Shown: in pieces, positions 22,083 to 33,981 of the stretch | How the letters are laid out: every line of letters starts with the position of its first letter | How positions within the stretch are numbered: the first letter of the stretch is position 1 | NCBI GenBank assembly: GCA_006937955.1 | Contig: SSNP01000139.1 | Location: 745,188-809,187, forward strand | DNA: 64,000 bases | Source: Pachypanchax playfairii | Lineage: Eukaryota; Chordata; Actinopteri; Cyprinodontiformes; Aplocheilidae | Direction: 5' to 3' | The notes under the pieces: generated by a model | Database searches by the model: none | What the model was told of the DNA's origin: nothing | What the model saw: the letters and a program-made list of their open reading frames with translations, nothing else | Made by a program: the position numbers and the translations under genes

Positions 22083-23506
22083 GTGAGTGTTGATGCTTTT
22101 ATCTTGTGTTGAGGAAGGCGGCTCTGGGGATGTGTTTATGTTGGGGGGGGGACTCAACGGTTTCTTCAGTCCTGCAGAGGAGCTCTGGAAAAGAGCGGTG
22201 GAACTTTAGCAGCTGTTTATCCCTGTTTCCTTTCACCATACTACAGAGAAGACGACTCACTGTCAGCGGTTTAGTGGTCGAAACATGTAAATCTAACATC
22301 TCAACAAAAATATGATAGTGGAGTTTTGCAGATAGATGAGTGGATGTATAATGGTAACACAATCAAAGACTAAACAAGCCCCCTCTGCTTTGTGTAGCAA
22401 CTGATCAAATATTGCTAAAAAAGCAGAATTAATTGATTTGATTGTTGTTTTAATGCTTATCTTCTTAAAAAATGGTACGCTGCTTTTTTCTGTGCAGTTA
22501 CGCCACCAAGACACGTACTTAAACAGTTTTAAACCACATTCTTCAGACTTCTTCCATTATTTAATTTTTTCCCCTCTATGCAGAGAACTATATTCTCCAT
22601 TGCCCTCCAAAGTCAAAGATGGGCCTCTCCCTTGATCCCTCATCAGTGAGGCCAAGTGCAATATCTCCACTACTAAATTAGCATTTTTCTCATTACCTCA
22701 GCCTCCGTCTGCTGCTTTGTCAGGGGGACGCCGGCTCCTCTCCGCCCGGAGTCGAGTCGAGTCTGTTGTGATGCTGCCTGTGTGGAGCTGCAGGCAGCAT
22801 GGAGGGATAAGTGAGGAAAGACTTACTGTCACCTCGTTTTACATTTGGCCTCCTCATCAACATCTTTATTTGACTAAAATGGGAAGAGATGCAGTTATTC
22901 AAGATTCAGCACATCTCCAATATAAGCAGCAGATGTTATTGCTCAGCACTCTTCCACTTTGCATGAAACAAGGCAGATTTTCCTAGTTTCCACAAATCTA
23001 ACATGATTTTTATTGAATCTGTGCTTCTGTTTTCACGTTCACCTTGTAAGCATCAAGTTTCATTCCAAATTAAATTGCTAACAATAAATAAGAGAACAAT
23101 TGTTTCTGCAGCAAACCTGTAGTGTTAGACAAACCACAACATTTTCTATCCCTTGATGTTTTAACATTCTGTCTCGAGCTGTGCGCTAACTTTCTCTGGA
23201 TTCACTGAGATATAGTGATTCTTCTGTAGATAATACCTGGGATTAACAACAATAATTATATCATGGGATCTTATAGACAAATAATAACTAAATGATAATT
23301 AAATGCCGTTCAGGTCCATCCAATTAGAATCCAAGTCAATTTATTACAGTCCATTTCAGTGCAGTGTAGCAGTGAGAAGTTAAAGATCAATTTGTAACAA
23401 ATATTATTTAACTAAACAACCTAACTGGTTACTTTAAACCATCAAAGAGAATACAAATGGATTATAAGAGACTCACCAGGCCTAAATAACTAACAGAATA
23501 ACTTAA
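22083..23506. other. ntrk3 intron, 5' part
   Basis: Begins with the donor GTGAGT. No repeat family is recognised before 23507. The whole intron is 22083-27436. Confidence 0.6.
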
Positions 23507-24082
23507 CGGTGGTAAAGAGGATGTTGTAGCAAATTTAAATCTCAAATTTACTTTAAAATAATTTTATCAACTTGTAGCGGTCTTGTGCTTATGGTTTCCA
23601 AAAGAAAAAGATGTAATATTCATAAATGTTTTTTTTTTATAATTATTTCATAATTGGCGTAGTCTAGCGTTAGGGCGATCGCCCTTCATTCGAAAGACGG
23701 CGGGTTTGATCCCCGGTGCCGGCAAGCTACGTCGAAGTATCCTTGGGCAAGATACTGAACCCGTCGCTGCCTCAGGGTGGCCGTAGTCTGTCAGGAAGGA
23801 GGTCACCCTCCGATCGGGAAACCGGAGCTTGATCCCGTGTCCCGGCAAGAGGCTACGTGTCAAAGTATCCTTGGGTAAGATACTGAACCCCGCAACTGCC
23901 CTGGTCCCTGTTCAATATGGCTGCCCTCTTCTCCTCACTGTAAGGTGAGGATGGGTCAAATGCAGAGGCAAATTTTCCCACAAGGGATTAATATAGGAAT
24001 TAAATAAAAAAATAAATACAATAAAATCTTAGACCCGGTGAGGCTTGAAATAAAGTAGCCAATAGATAACGAACCCGTTTCG
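23507..24082 (-). mobile_element. Truncated copy of inverted-repeat DNA element, family C, split by a SINE
   Basis: GGTGGTAAAGAGGATGTTGT at the left, TTCCAAAAGAAAAAG near 23600 and GAGGCTTGAAATAAAGTAGC at 24038-24057 align, in reverse orientation, with 53463-53305 of the larger copy at 52398-53463. The other copy reads straight across the point where this one carries the SINE at 23656. Similarity stops at about 24082, so most of the element is missing. Confidence 0.72.
23656..24000 (+). mobile_element. Dimeric tRNA-derived SINE inserted in a family C element
   Basis: It starts GGCGTAGTCTAGCG with A-box-like and B-box-like (GGGTTTGATCCCC) motifs, then AAGTATCCTTGGGCAAGATA. A second tRNA-like unit (GTAGTCTGTCAGG .. 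GAGCTTGATCCC) with AAGTATCCTTGGGTAAGATA follows. The tail GGTGAGGATGGGTCAAATGC ends in AAGGGATTAATATAGG. It is the same family as 10535-10872 in the opposite orientation. Confidence 0.87.
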
Positions 24083-26012
24083 AACAGTTTTTGATTTAAG
24101 CATGATTAATTGTGAATGTGTATTTGTTTATCTTTGTGTGCCTCAATGTGTCTGTGGACAACATTTTATTGTAAATTAATGATATTCTTCACATCATCCT
24201 TGTTTTATTTATCTGTTTAATCTCCATATGTAGCACAATGAATGTGTTCAGTTTATTAAAGTGTGTGCTGAGATATTATGTGACCTTGGCAAGATGGACT
24301 GCAGTTCTGTAATTAGCGTATTCTGGTCCTGGGTGATACGGCTGAAACATGATGTTTTACATATTGGCTACACAGAATGTTTCTTTACATGATCCTTTGA
24401 TGTGTGTGGCGTGTCTCACGTAAAAGACTCTCAGAATGTGCAAAGTTAGAGTCTCACTCTGAAGTACTTCACTTCTATCCACGTTTACATGTGCACACTT
24501 TGTTTAATACAACTGAAAGTCTCGATATGATCGATAAGTTTGGATTACATTTTCCACAACAGTATGTTTCTGTCTGTTTGTGTGTATGTGCATGTGTGTA
24601 TGCATCATGTATGAGAAAGGTGGTGGTGGCGGGGTTGGGCTCGCCTTTCCACCATCTTGGCGCCAGCAGTGTGCCAGATCGGAAAATTGAGGAACACCCC
24701 ATGCAGTCATAGACCAAGTAACAAGTGTATGAGACGGCCACAAGCTCAGTGCAGAGGAGGAGTTGACAAGAGAGCTGAGGGATGCTGGCCAGGGGGAGCT
24801 CACAGAGAGATGCAAGCCGAGGGGCCCCAAACTGTAATACTTAGTCTCCTCACCTGATGCAGGGCCAGCTCAGAGCCCCCAGAGGGGGTCCAGAAAGCCC
24901 CTCCTCCAAGCGAAATGACACAGGAGAACAGATAGTGTGGGCCTCATCTGTCCATCCACCATCAGCCTCAATGCCATAGGCAGTCTAACACATCCAGAAT
25001 CCTGAGCCACCAGCCAAAGGCCTGCCAGACAACAGTTCAAACCAAGCCCTCACACAGTGTGCAGCACTCCAAGGAAGACCACCTCCCCTCTAGGACAACC
25101 AGCAATACTCTCCAGAACCCCCATAGACAACCCAAACCCACTGACTCTGCCAGACCAGCATTCGGCAGAAGGTAGATGCAACAGGGGGCCTCCAACAACA
25201 TCATCCACCCATCCAGCATGTGGTGTCAGTGTGTTTGTAAATGTGTGAGTGCTGTAGTTGTGGGCACTGGTGTGTAAAACTGTAGTGCATTAAAGAATAA
25301 AAACAATCCTGTTGTTGACTGACAGACAGCAGAAATCCCCCCCAACTGGATTGTGTGGCAGGTTTTTAACTACACGGGTTCAGAAGCATGCTCGTAGCTG
25401 TGGTCAAGGAATGAGATGATTGGTAAGACTTATTGTTCCTGACTTGCAACAATTACCACAAATAAAACCGAAAAAAATCTAAAAAAAAAAAAACTTGAAA
25501 CAACAAAAACAAGAAAACAATATAAACACAATCCTGAAATGTTGGCAACTTTGTTGAGTTTGGGTTCATATTTAAAATAGATGAGTTGAAGAGGAAAGCT
25601 GTTCTGAGATCTGACAAAATGAGAAATTCTTCACGGAAATCATCCAGACCTGTCAGCTGCTGGAAATATCTGGCACATTATAAAAGAACATTATTTCAAA
25701 GAGGCAGCAGTAATCCTTTATCAAGCAAGAAGAAAACATTTTATTTTTTTCAAAACTGCAGCAATTGGTCTCATCAGTTTCCAAACGCTTCCAGTGATTT
25801 TGAAAAGAAGAATAAATGCTTCTGCATTCATTAAGTTAAATGTGTTTATTTGGGTCTTTAGAACTATAAAACCTCTGATAGACCTCACAAAACCTGAATT
25901 TACTGCTAGAACATTACTTGGTTAGTGTCTTCAGTGTATTATTGTCCTTGTTGCAAGTCAGAAACAATAATTCTTGACACTCTGCTCATTTCTTGAACAT
26001 AGCTGTGCTTTG
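24083..26012. other. ntrk3 intron DNA with a GC-rich, CA/CC-rich block
   Basis: 24640-25360 is clearly richer in G and C than its surroundings, full of CCAGC, CCCC and GAGCC strings, and has no long open frame in a consistent direction. It may be the untranslated part of a retroelement, but I cannot name it. A 13-base A run lies at about 25480. Confidence 0.4.
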
Positions 26013-26016
26013 TTAA

Positions 26017-26546
26017 AGGTACAATATGGAAGAATTTTCCAGTAAAATACTCACACAACAGTCTTAATGTCCCACTGATGTTGAAAATAAAGTCACATTG
26101 GGTGGTCGCTAGTTTCTGTAATGACAGAAACTAGCCAGAAATGTCCGGACCAGAATCATTATTTACACGTCCAGACTTCCTGGTTCCATAACAAATCACA
26201 TGTGAGTCTACAAGGCTGCCAAGTCTTCAACACAAGCAGCTGTAATTCTAGCAGCAGCAAAAAGTGAGAAACCACCGCATCCTTCCAACTGAGCAGCCGA
26301 GCTGCACGTGATGGGGCGTTCAAATGCACTTAGCAAAACTCAATGCTGAACAAATAGGCCTTTGGACATTTCTAAAAATTGAACAAATACAAGATAAACT
26401 AAATGAGGATTAACACTGGAACTGGCAACCCAACAGAAAAATCAGGGTGGGGAGTGGGGGAATGTCTGACAGTGGACATTTTTTATTCTACAAGTACTGC
26501 GGGACCTAGATTTGACGACAAGGTCTAATTCTTACATACTGTACCT
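26017..26546 (+). mobile_element. TTAA-flanked non-autonomous DNA element, copy 1
   Basis: The 530-bp block has inverted ends AGGTACAATATGGAAGAATT and the inverse of AATTCTTACATACTGTACCT, and TTAA on both sides (26013-26016, 26547-26550). It matches 58081-58615 in the same orientation through most of its length, for example AGGCTGCCAAGTCTTCAACA and GAGCTGCACGTGATGGGGCG. A TTAA duplication is typical of piggyBac and Kolobok superfamilies. No transposase is encoded. Confidence 0.82.
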
Positions 26547-26550
26547 TTAA

Positions 26551-27436
26551 GTTTTATAAAATAATGGTGAAATTATTACACATCCTGATTTTTCTTTAAA
26601 TACAAACCCCTTTAAAGGTCCTTCAGAGTGACAAGAAACTTATGTGTGACAACAAATCAAAAAGCTGTGATTGTATTATAGAAGGTAACTGGCTCCAACA
26701 GCTGGATGTGAGCAGCTCAGTGCATTATGAGACGCTCGCTGAGGATGTCAAGGACTACTTTGGAGGGAGGCATCTGTGATTACAAGATTAGAAGTCATTA
26801 CAATTGTAACTCAGAACAGTGGTTCCCTTATTGCAGCAGTGGGAATTCCAGAAGTCCTTGAGGGGATTCATTTAGGTATCTGGCACAATGAGAGTTGGTT
26901 TAATTTTACTATTATTTCACTCCACACAAGTTAGTAAAATGAGGGACTGCTATACTATAAAAGGAGGTTTCACTCAGCTGGCTGTGAAGAGACACACACG
27001 TATGCACATTTTGTATTAAATGGTGGATTAAAGTTAATTTCTATTTGACCTCAAACTCTGCAGGGTGCAGATGGAGACTGACTTCCAAAAAAAGATCTTT
27101 CTGGCATTGTTTTAGCAGATAAAATCGATTTCTTGACACAAAACCACGTCTTCATTTTCCCTAGAATTATTTTTAAAAGAAACATTTTTGAATTAGAAAA
27201 AGTAAAAGAAAATTCAAAAGAAGTTGTTTAAAATATGAAAAGGACTTAAGAAAATGAGCAATGCAAGGAGACACAAAAAAATAGGTATGAAGAACCAAAC
27301 CGCTCTTCTGCAGTATGCATGCTTGTAACACAGTTACCCCGTCTGTCTGAACTTACGTGACTACAATTCTTGAACAAAAACACTCTCTTTTCAGTCTTCT
27401 TCTACTAAGTTTGATCTTTGCTCTTTTTTATTTCAG
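26551..27436. other. ntrk3 intron, 3' part
   Basis: No repeat recognised; it ends in the acceptor CTCTTTTTTATTTCAG. Confidence 0.6.
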
Positions 27437-27508
27437 AACTGTCATGAATTGTAACCTGAAGGTGATCCAGGCTCGAGCGTTTGCTCAGAACCCACACCTA
27501 CGCTACAT
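27437..27508 (+). CDS. ntrk3: ntrk3 (TrkC) exon: second leucine-rich-repeat segment
   Basis: A 72-nt exon between ATTTCAG and GTGAGT. Its first base completes the leucine codon begun in the exon at 22008, after which it encodes TVMNCNLKVIQARAF and AQNPHLRY and ends with the first two bases of the next codon. The IQ.RAFA.NPHLRY pattern fits TrkC, and the 72-nt size with phase-2 borders is the usual single-repeat exon of Trk genes. The two exons join in frame. The following exon should start by completing isoleucine and continue NLS...LSW; I searched the remaining 36.5 kb by eye and did not find it, which suggests a very long intron. Confidence 0.88.
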
Positions 27509-29831
27509 GTGAGTAAATACTTTATCTTTAAAATCATGTTTTCTATGCCCTTAAAAGATTGATTAGGATCTGCACAGCTTGACAGCCCCTCAGTAAATGA
27601 CTGTATATGAGTTAGAGTTGAACAGAAGATGATGCACTTGATAGAGACGGGCTTCAGGAAAATTGTGGCCACGGCCATTACTTTTGCTACAGCCGCACAT
27701 CTTAAATGAGACATCCATTATTTGCCTTGGATAATTGGATTCCTATCTGCCCCGGTTTCTTTGTGCTTTGCCAGAGCAACATGGTGAAGACGCAGTTCCA
27801 TTTAGACTGCACTCGCCAAATGGACAATTTGTCCATGAGGCTGAGCATCAGAGAGCCGGGCGAAGAGCAAAGTAATTTCTTTAACAAAGGCTGATGTGTC
27901 ACCATATGACAGCCTGTTATTCCCCAATTTTCCAGGAATAAACACATTGAGGAACTCAGTCGCTGTCTTTTACCTGAACACGCTGCCATTTGCAATTTTG
28001 AGTTGTTGATCTATGAGCAGTTTTGTTTCTTTTCTGCAGCAGATGGATGCTGCTTGGCTTCAGTGTGTGCATCTCTGTTTGTGTGTGTGTGTGTGTGCGT
28101 GCGTTAGCATGAGACTGCAAGCTGTAATATAATGTGGATACTAAAATACAGTACTATAAATTTGACAGCCTAATCTTGCTTGTTACTGAGGCAGAAAATA
28201 CTAGTTACACTAAGCTGTCATACAAGCAGACTTTTTCTGCTTCTGAGCATCTGCATTAGTCCATCGATGGTCACACTTTGAATGTTTTCTATGTGGATAC
28301 CTTAAAAAAAGAACTGGATTGCTTGTCTCTATATCTAGCTCAGTGATTGGTGGAGCTAATGGAGCCTTTCTACTTTTAATGAAAGTTATTTAAAGCCTGC
28401 CTTTGCATTAATTTTCTCTTTGGAAGATGGATTTGCTAGCACAGGATGGAAAGCAAACAAATGATGGTAATCCGCTTCCCCCTTTTGCCTCCCCCCCTGT
28501 TTTATAGTAAATATACTGCTTGATGGTGAAGGACTTAAAATAGAAATCATGTTAAAATGAAAAGGCGTGTAACATGAGAAGATTGGTTAGATAAGTGGAA
28601 TGTTTTCTTTTTTCACCTGAGGTGTGAATGGTACAGGTGAGTGTGAGTTTCAGCTCTGCAGTGATAATTATGATGCAATCACTTACAAGCAAAAGCCAAA
28701 ATCAAATACTCAAAAATCTCAAGTTAGGCTTTTCTCATTTTATGTTGGGCTAAAAATGTTCAAACATTATTTATATATAAGGTTTCAAAGGTGATAAATG
28801 ATGTCTCACAAGCAGAAAAGGTTGATAGAGTCACTTTCAACATGGAGGCGTTTGTTTTGTAACCATTCAAATGCCCCACTCTGGACTGTCTATTGTGGTT
28901 TCATAAATGCGGGTGGACAGTTGCTAGGTGACACTGTGGATGACGATGTCAAAGAAGATTAATTATTGCTTTTCCTCGGCCTTTGAGAAGCGACCTCATT
29001 GATGTCTGTGTCAGACAGGTCTGTTCAAAGCTCGAGCCATCACTCTCAACTGGTTGCCCCCTTTGTGAGGAGAACTGAAGTGATTGTCCTTGTCATGTGT
29101 TGGGGGGGCAAAACAGGCTCAGTTACTCCCAGTAAAGGAATCATTAATTCCATGTGCCATTAACATGACCGTAATTGACATCCACCCCAGCTATTTTATA
29201 ACTATAATTAGCATTTCATGCACATTGCAGTATTTAGCATGTTTCATAGAAGGAGTGTGCACACAGCACAACTGCAGTTCTACTTCAAGTTAATATTCTT
29301 ACATTTGGGATTTGAAAATGTGGTTATTCTACTTTTAGTGAAAACAGATTATCTAGTGCTCTCTAAAGATCTTTTACCTCAGGTTCTTATCAAATACGAC
29401 TTTCTTTGTGCTGATAAGCAACTTCAATTTTTATTTAGGGGATTTTCAGTTAGATAAGAGGGAGGCAGATTCTGTAAGCTTACTTTGCATTATCAAAACT
29501 AATCTAGCATACTGAAATTATTTTTTACTGACATTTGAACAATTTAATTATTCTTATCAGATGAATTTCAGAAAATGCAGTGACAAGAAAGTGACCTTTA
29601 TTTTACAGCAAGTAAGTAAGAGCTTGGCTTACTGCAACAGCCATAGTTTCCCAGGCTTCCAGTTCTTACTTTAAACAAATCCTTTTTCTTAGTGAAAGCT
29701 CCACCCCTACACCATGATCCTTAATTTAAAGGGTTTCAGACACGATTTACATTATGTTAAATAATGAAAAAAATCTTTTATGCTTTAGGAATCTTTAATC
29801 ACATAATTCAACAAAAAATTGCAATATTTCA
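27509..29831. other. ntrk3 intron DNA with a (GT)n microsatellite
   Basis: Starts with the donor GTGAGT. A GT repeat of about 13 units lies at 28075-28103. No exon recognised. Confidence 0.55.
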
Positions 29832-30841
29832 TAATTGACCTTTCGCCGACCCCGCCACCTTAGTTACTGTTGCTATGCCCGTCAAATCAGCGTCTAAATA
29901 GCCCAAAAATTGTAAATTTACGTTTGTGTGGGCTGCACACGTCCTAGTTGAACATCCAACAAACAGGAATAACCGTGCTTTCAGTGACTGTTTCACAAGA
30001 AATGCGCTTGTGTGGGACTTTGCTTCAGACAGTTAATTTTTTTTTTGAGCAATACCTCTGCGATATCCTCCAGATCGAGGCGGAAAGGGGTTACAGTATG
30101 CAGTGGAGGGATATATTTAGAATAAAAAGATACGCAATGAAGGAGAAATGACTTATGACTTGACTAATGCTTACACTGGCTGGTCTCAAGCTAAATCTTA
30201 GAGGTAGGTTCTCCGTTCATAAAATGCTTCATAAAAGATAAAAACAATGTAATTTAAAGTTGCTTGTTGGGGCACAATATGTTTGACTTTGATGTAAACA
30301 TTAGAAAAACAAAATGGGAGACACTACAGCCAACACAACAACAGCCGACAACAACAGCAGTTAACGTTAGCTCACATGTTAACTAATGTTGGCTAAAGCT
30401 AAAGGGCTTGTTAAACTTAGTTTAGAGTAGGTTAACATTCTGGCAATGATATCCATGGTCATCATAACTTTGATCCGATTTGTGTTCTTGCCTCTAGTTA
30501 GTAGATCTAGACAACACGGTAAGTAGTTAGCTGTTAGCCTTACCTTTGAGCAGACATATTTATGCTTCGTCCCGACACATTTAACTGGGAGTGGGGCCGT
30601 CCAGACTGTTTTATCCATTGTAGGCATTGCTCACATTGTGTTTTTGGCTTTGGGAATGAAAAGAACAAATAAAACTCCTCAGGATAATCTATCTGGATAT
30701 CCAGTGTCCAATTTACAAATAACATGGGACTGTCCTGCTTTGAGTCAGCGTTTGCCGGAGCTACTCGCATATTAACGGTTGCTATGATGTGTGATTGGAC
30801 AATAGTCATTTTTGGGGAGGGGTTGGTGAAAGGTCAATTAA
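29832..30841 (-). mobile_element. 1.0-kb DNA element with inverted ends and a THAP relic
   Basis: The left end TAATTGACCTTTCGCCGACC is mirrored at the right by an end whose reverse complement is TAATTGACCTTTCACCAACC; similarity covers about 28 bp. Inside, on the minus strand, is a broken THAP-type exon at 30544-30690. The combination resembles ISL2EU/PIF-like elements that encode a THAP protein, but that name is an inference. No catalytic domain is present. Confidence 0.7.
30544..30690 (-). pseudogene. THAP-like zinc-finger exon relic
   Basis: The minus strand reads CEQCLQWIKQSGRPHSQLNV and then, after a one-base frame change, KHKYVCSK directly before a good splice donor (CAAAG/GTAAGG). W.....GRPH..LN followed by YVCSK is the C-terminal half of the THAP module in fish transposon proteins, where CSKHF is usual; the exon border falls after the lysine. 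The frameshift shows decay. Confidence 0.6.
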
Positions 30842-30964
30842 ACGAGTTTCAGATTTGACCGTGCCATCTCACCATTTTTCCGTAAGCAGTGAACAATGTG
30901 ATTTTCCTTCTTTTGTTTACACTGTCTGTTTCAGAAAATTTGTTGGCAGTGGTAACAATCAAAA

Positions 30965-31135
30965 ATGCCAAAGCGCTGTGTTGCTGCCAGATGCTCAAAT
31001 GTTGAGAGTAAGAATGTTAGCTTGTTTAGTTTTAGGTTTAGTGAAACCAAAAGAAGAAGAAAGAGATGGGTGCCTATCCCATACTCAGTTTTCTGCAGTG
31101 TACACTTTTTGGATGACTGTTTGACCCCAATTTGA
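30965..31135 (+). pseudogene. Short THAP-domain reading frame, probably a transposase relic
   Basis: 56 codons from MPKRCVAARCSNVESK to DDCLTPI and a stop. It has the THAP C2CH elements in order: C5 and C10, W35, then C44 and H47 in CSVHF. A THAP domain is normally about 90 residues, and the stretch between W35 and C44 is about 20 residues too short, so an internal deletion is likely. It lies 124 bp beyond the right end of the element at 29832 and in the opposite orientation to the THAP relic there, so it belongs to a different insertion. P-like and Kolobok transposons carry such N-terminal domains; no catalytic region follows. Confidence 0.65.
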
Positions 31136-32737
31136 ATGAATCATTGGGATTTCCAGTGCAACATGGAAAAAAAAGTAAAACAAAATGCAGAACCAAACAT
31201 ATTTAAATAAACACTAGATTTGAGTGCAGAATACAAAGAATCAAAGGTGACCAAACCCAGTAGACAGACTGCACATAAACTAGCCAGAAAAAGGGTAAGT
31301 TTAACATCAGATTGCATTTGATTAATTCCCAGTAGATGTGCCACTTGTTTGTAGCACGTACTTTAAGTATGATGAAGTGCTATGTTTATGAAATTTTGGA
31401 GCTGCATGAATCCATACAAACTTCTCTGAATAAATATTAAAAAACAATAGTACAACAAAGGATTTATGCTTCCAGCCATATGTTAATGTATACACCAAAA
31501 GTTCTTATTTTTTTCCCCAAATATGAAATATAGCACATACAAACCATTCTTTGTTTGCTAGATGGTGAATATCTGTCATTACTGCTTTTTTCATATATTT
31601 CGTATAGCTCCTCTTTATTTTCATCAGGTTTAAACCGTTTAAGTTGAAGGACCATTGTCCAATTCTTTTTCTTCTTTCATTTTTCCATAAATATCACTTC
31701 GTTCTTAGCTGAAATCTCTGTCTTGGTCACTCTCCGTGTTTTTGCACAAATGACCAGGTCAAGACGTGGTTGTTTGTTGATGTCACAACATGGCTGAGAA
31801 TTTTTCACTTGCCTTTTAAACTTGAGTGATTTTATAATACAATTTTAAAAACATGTACCTTTATCAGTACTACATGAAAAAATGTGATTATTTTAATCGA
31901 ATTGAAGTGTTTTTTAATCTTTTTATTCTGTCATTCATTTTTGTTAGAGATACACTGCAAAGGTTAGTGGGTTGAATATAAAATACTGTACGTCATCCCT
32001 TCAAAGAGGCATTATTTTATCATCTGTGGCTACAGATTCTTCATCAATATGCTCCAGTAACTAGTTGTTTCACTAGAAGCCGACATTAGCATATAATTTA
32101 TTTCTTGTTTTATTTTAGTTAGGACAACTTAAAATAGTACCAAAACTTAACATCAGTAGAAAATAATATCCCCAGTAAACCAAAGCTAAATCATAGGGGA
32201 AGAGGTGAAACTGTAATTAGACTTTAAGGTTGTTACTCATGTAACTGACACTTTCAGATCATAATTCAACTTTCCCTTGTAAGAAAATCAATTTTACAAG
32301 GTTATTGCTCCAAATGAGCTTGACAGTGCACGTATGTCATTGCTGTTGTGTCCTAAAATAAGAAGAGCTTGTCTTTTCAGAACAGGAGACATCCTTGAGT
32401 TTTATTACATCCAACAGTAAATGGAGACAATTTCCAACTTGAAATGAACTAAAAAGTGGCTAAATAAATTATTGATGCATTAATTATATACATTTCTAAC
32501 TTCTTCAGTGGCTTTCTTTCAAAATGTATGAGGAAATTGATCCCGCTGTGTATTTACTCATATGAAAAATGAAACATTATTATGTAGTAATTATTATGTA
32601 ATGTAGTAATTGATAAAAATACATGAGGTGAATTAAGTGTCATTACCTGCACAGTCTAAAAAATGAGCACGTTATGTGGTCTGAACTAAATGTTAACTAA
32701 CTTTAGCAATTCTAAAACTTGTAGGTAGACAAAGAGA
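31136..32737. other. AT-rich intron DNA
   Basis: No exon or named repeat recognised. Part of the downstream body of the THAP-bearing element may be buried here, but translations give only stops. Confidence 0.45.
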
Positions 32738-32795
32738 CGGATACTTTATTGATCATGTGGGGGAAATTGTTGCAACCTTGAGATATGCCTTATTA
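32738..32795 (-). repeat. LINE/SINE 3' end stub
   Basis: GGATACTTTATTGATCATGT followed by GGGGGAAATTG is the reverse of the common TTCCCC..GATCAATAAAGTATCC terminus. Confidence 0.55.
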
Positions 32796-33981
32796 GACAG
32801 TATTAGACAGTATTAAAAAAACGTAAACATATTGTTAATAAAAACAGAGTTAGGGGAGTATTAAATGGAGAACGTTATGTACAGGAGCTGCTATTTAATG
32901 GTAGAATCTACAAAATTTAGATTTTGCAATATATGCAGATGAGCATGCAGTTGAACATTCATCTCTAAGCAATGATGAGCTGTTGTACAAGGAGATGAAA
33001 AAATATATTTTCTTTCACATAATATTATGATCCTCGTCTGTCTTTGAATGTAACTCTTTATGTGTTATTGCCCATCTAAATAAAGTCCTGTCCCTAACTA
33101 CATGGCTTTTTAGCAGAGCTAAGTAGGAGGGGATGAAGCGTTGGCTCTGCCCAAAGGGAATTAACTCTTTTTGCTTGCTGTAAAGCTTCTCTTCTGTGAA
33201 GGAAACATGACTACAGTCAATACAGAACTGTTTCTCATAAAACAATAGAGATGAACATTTATATCTCCATGGGTTAATAAATAATAATCTCTTATAGAAA
33301 AAAATAGTGTTTACAGTACCTGCATGCAAGTTTAGGTGTCTTCAAATAATAACACTGGGAGAGATAAATGTAAAATGTAGACATCTTGAAAGTAACTACT
33401 GCATTAGTACCAAGATGTCCAGTAATGTCCTACTTTATGGCTACACTACTGTAGCTGAGAAACTACTTGACATTAACAGTAAAACAAATATTCTCTGTCT
33501 CTTTCCTTGTTGTGGTCAAATATCAAGGTAGATATATTGACAGAATATCTGCTTAACAAGTCATGTGGTTCCACCTGAATGTGCTGGAAAAAGTAACAAA
33601 TGTACCTGCATAGCCCCTAAAATGATAAGTCAACCAGATATGAGAATCCTCAAGTGAAAGAAGGAGCATCACCCACTGGGGGTTTTCTCCATGTTAAATT
33701 TTGTCAACTAATTGATTAGTTGTGACCTAATAGGACCTTAATGTACAACTAGAAAATTGAACATGTTGATAGCCTTTTCAGACTATTTTGTAAAAATGCT
33801 AAATTCTGTATAAGGAACAAAGACATCTGCCTATTGATATTATTTTAATATATTTTCTGTTGTCTTGTTTGATTTCCTAACAGTTCTCTTATGAACACTG
33901 TGATATGAGGTGACCTCTGTCAGCCAACTGCATTCTATAAATCCTGTCTTAGAAAAAAATGTTAAAACTGCATAATCTATT
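32796..33981. other. AT-rich intron DNA
   Basis: Nothing recognised. Confidence 0.45.

Noticed and set aside
22106..22362. Open frames on both strands just after the first ntrk3 exon
   Set aside because: They start inside the intron after a clear GTGAGT donor and have no Trk similarity.
23656..24000. Genuine tRNA genes
   Set aside because: The A- and B-box-like motifs belong to a SINE: the acceptor stems do not close, two units are fused with a shared spacer, and a related copy exists at 10535-10872.
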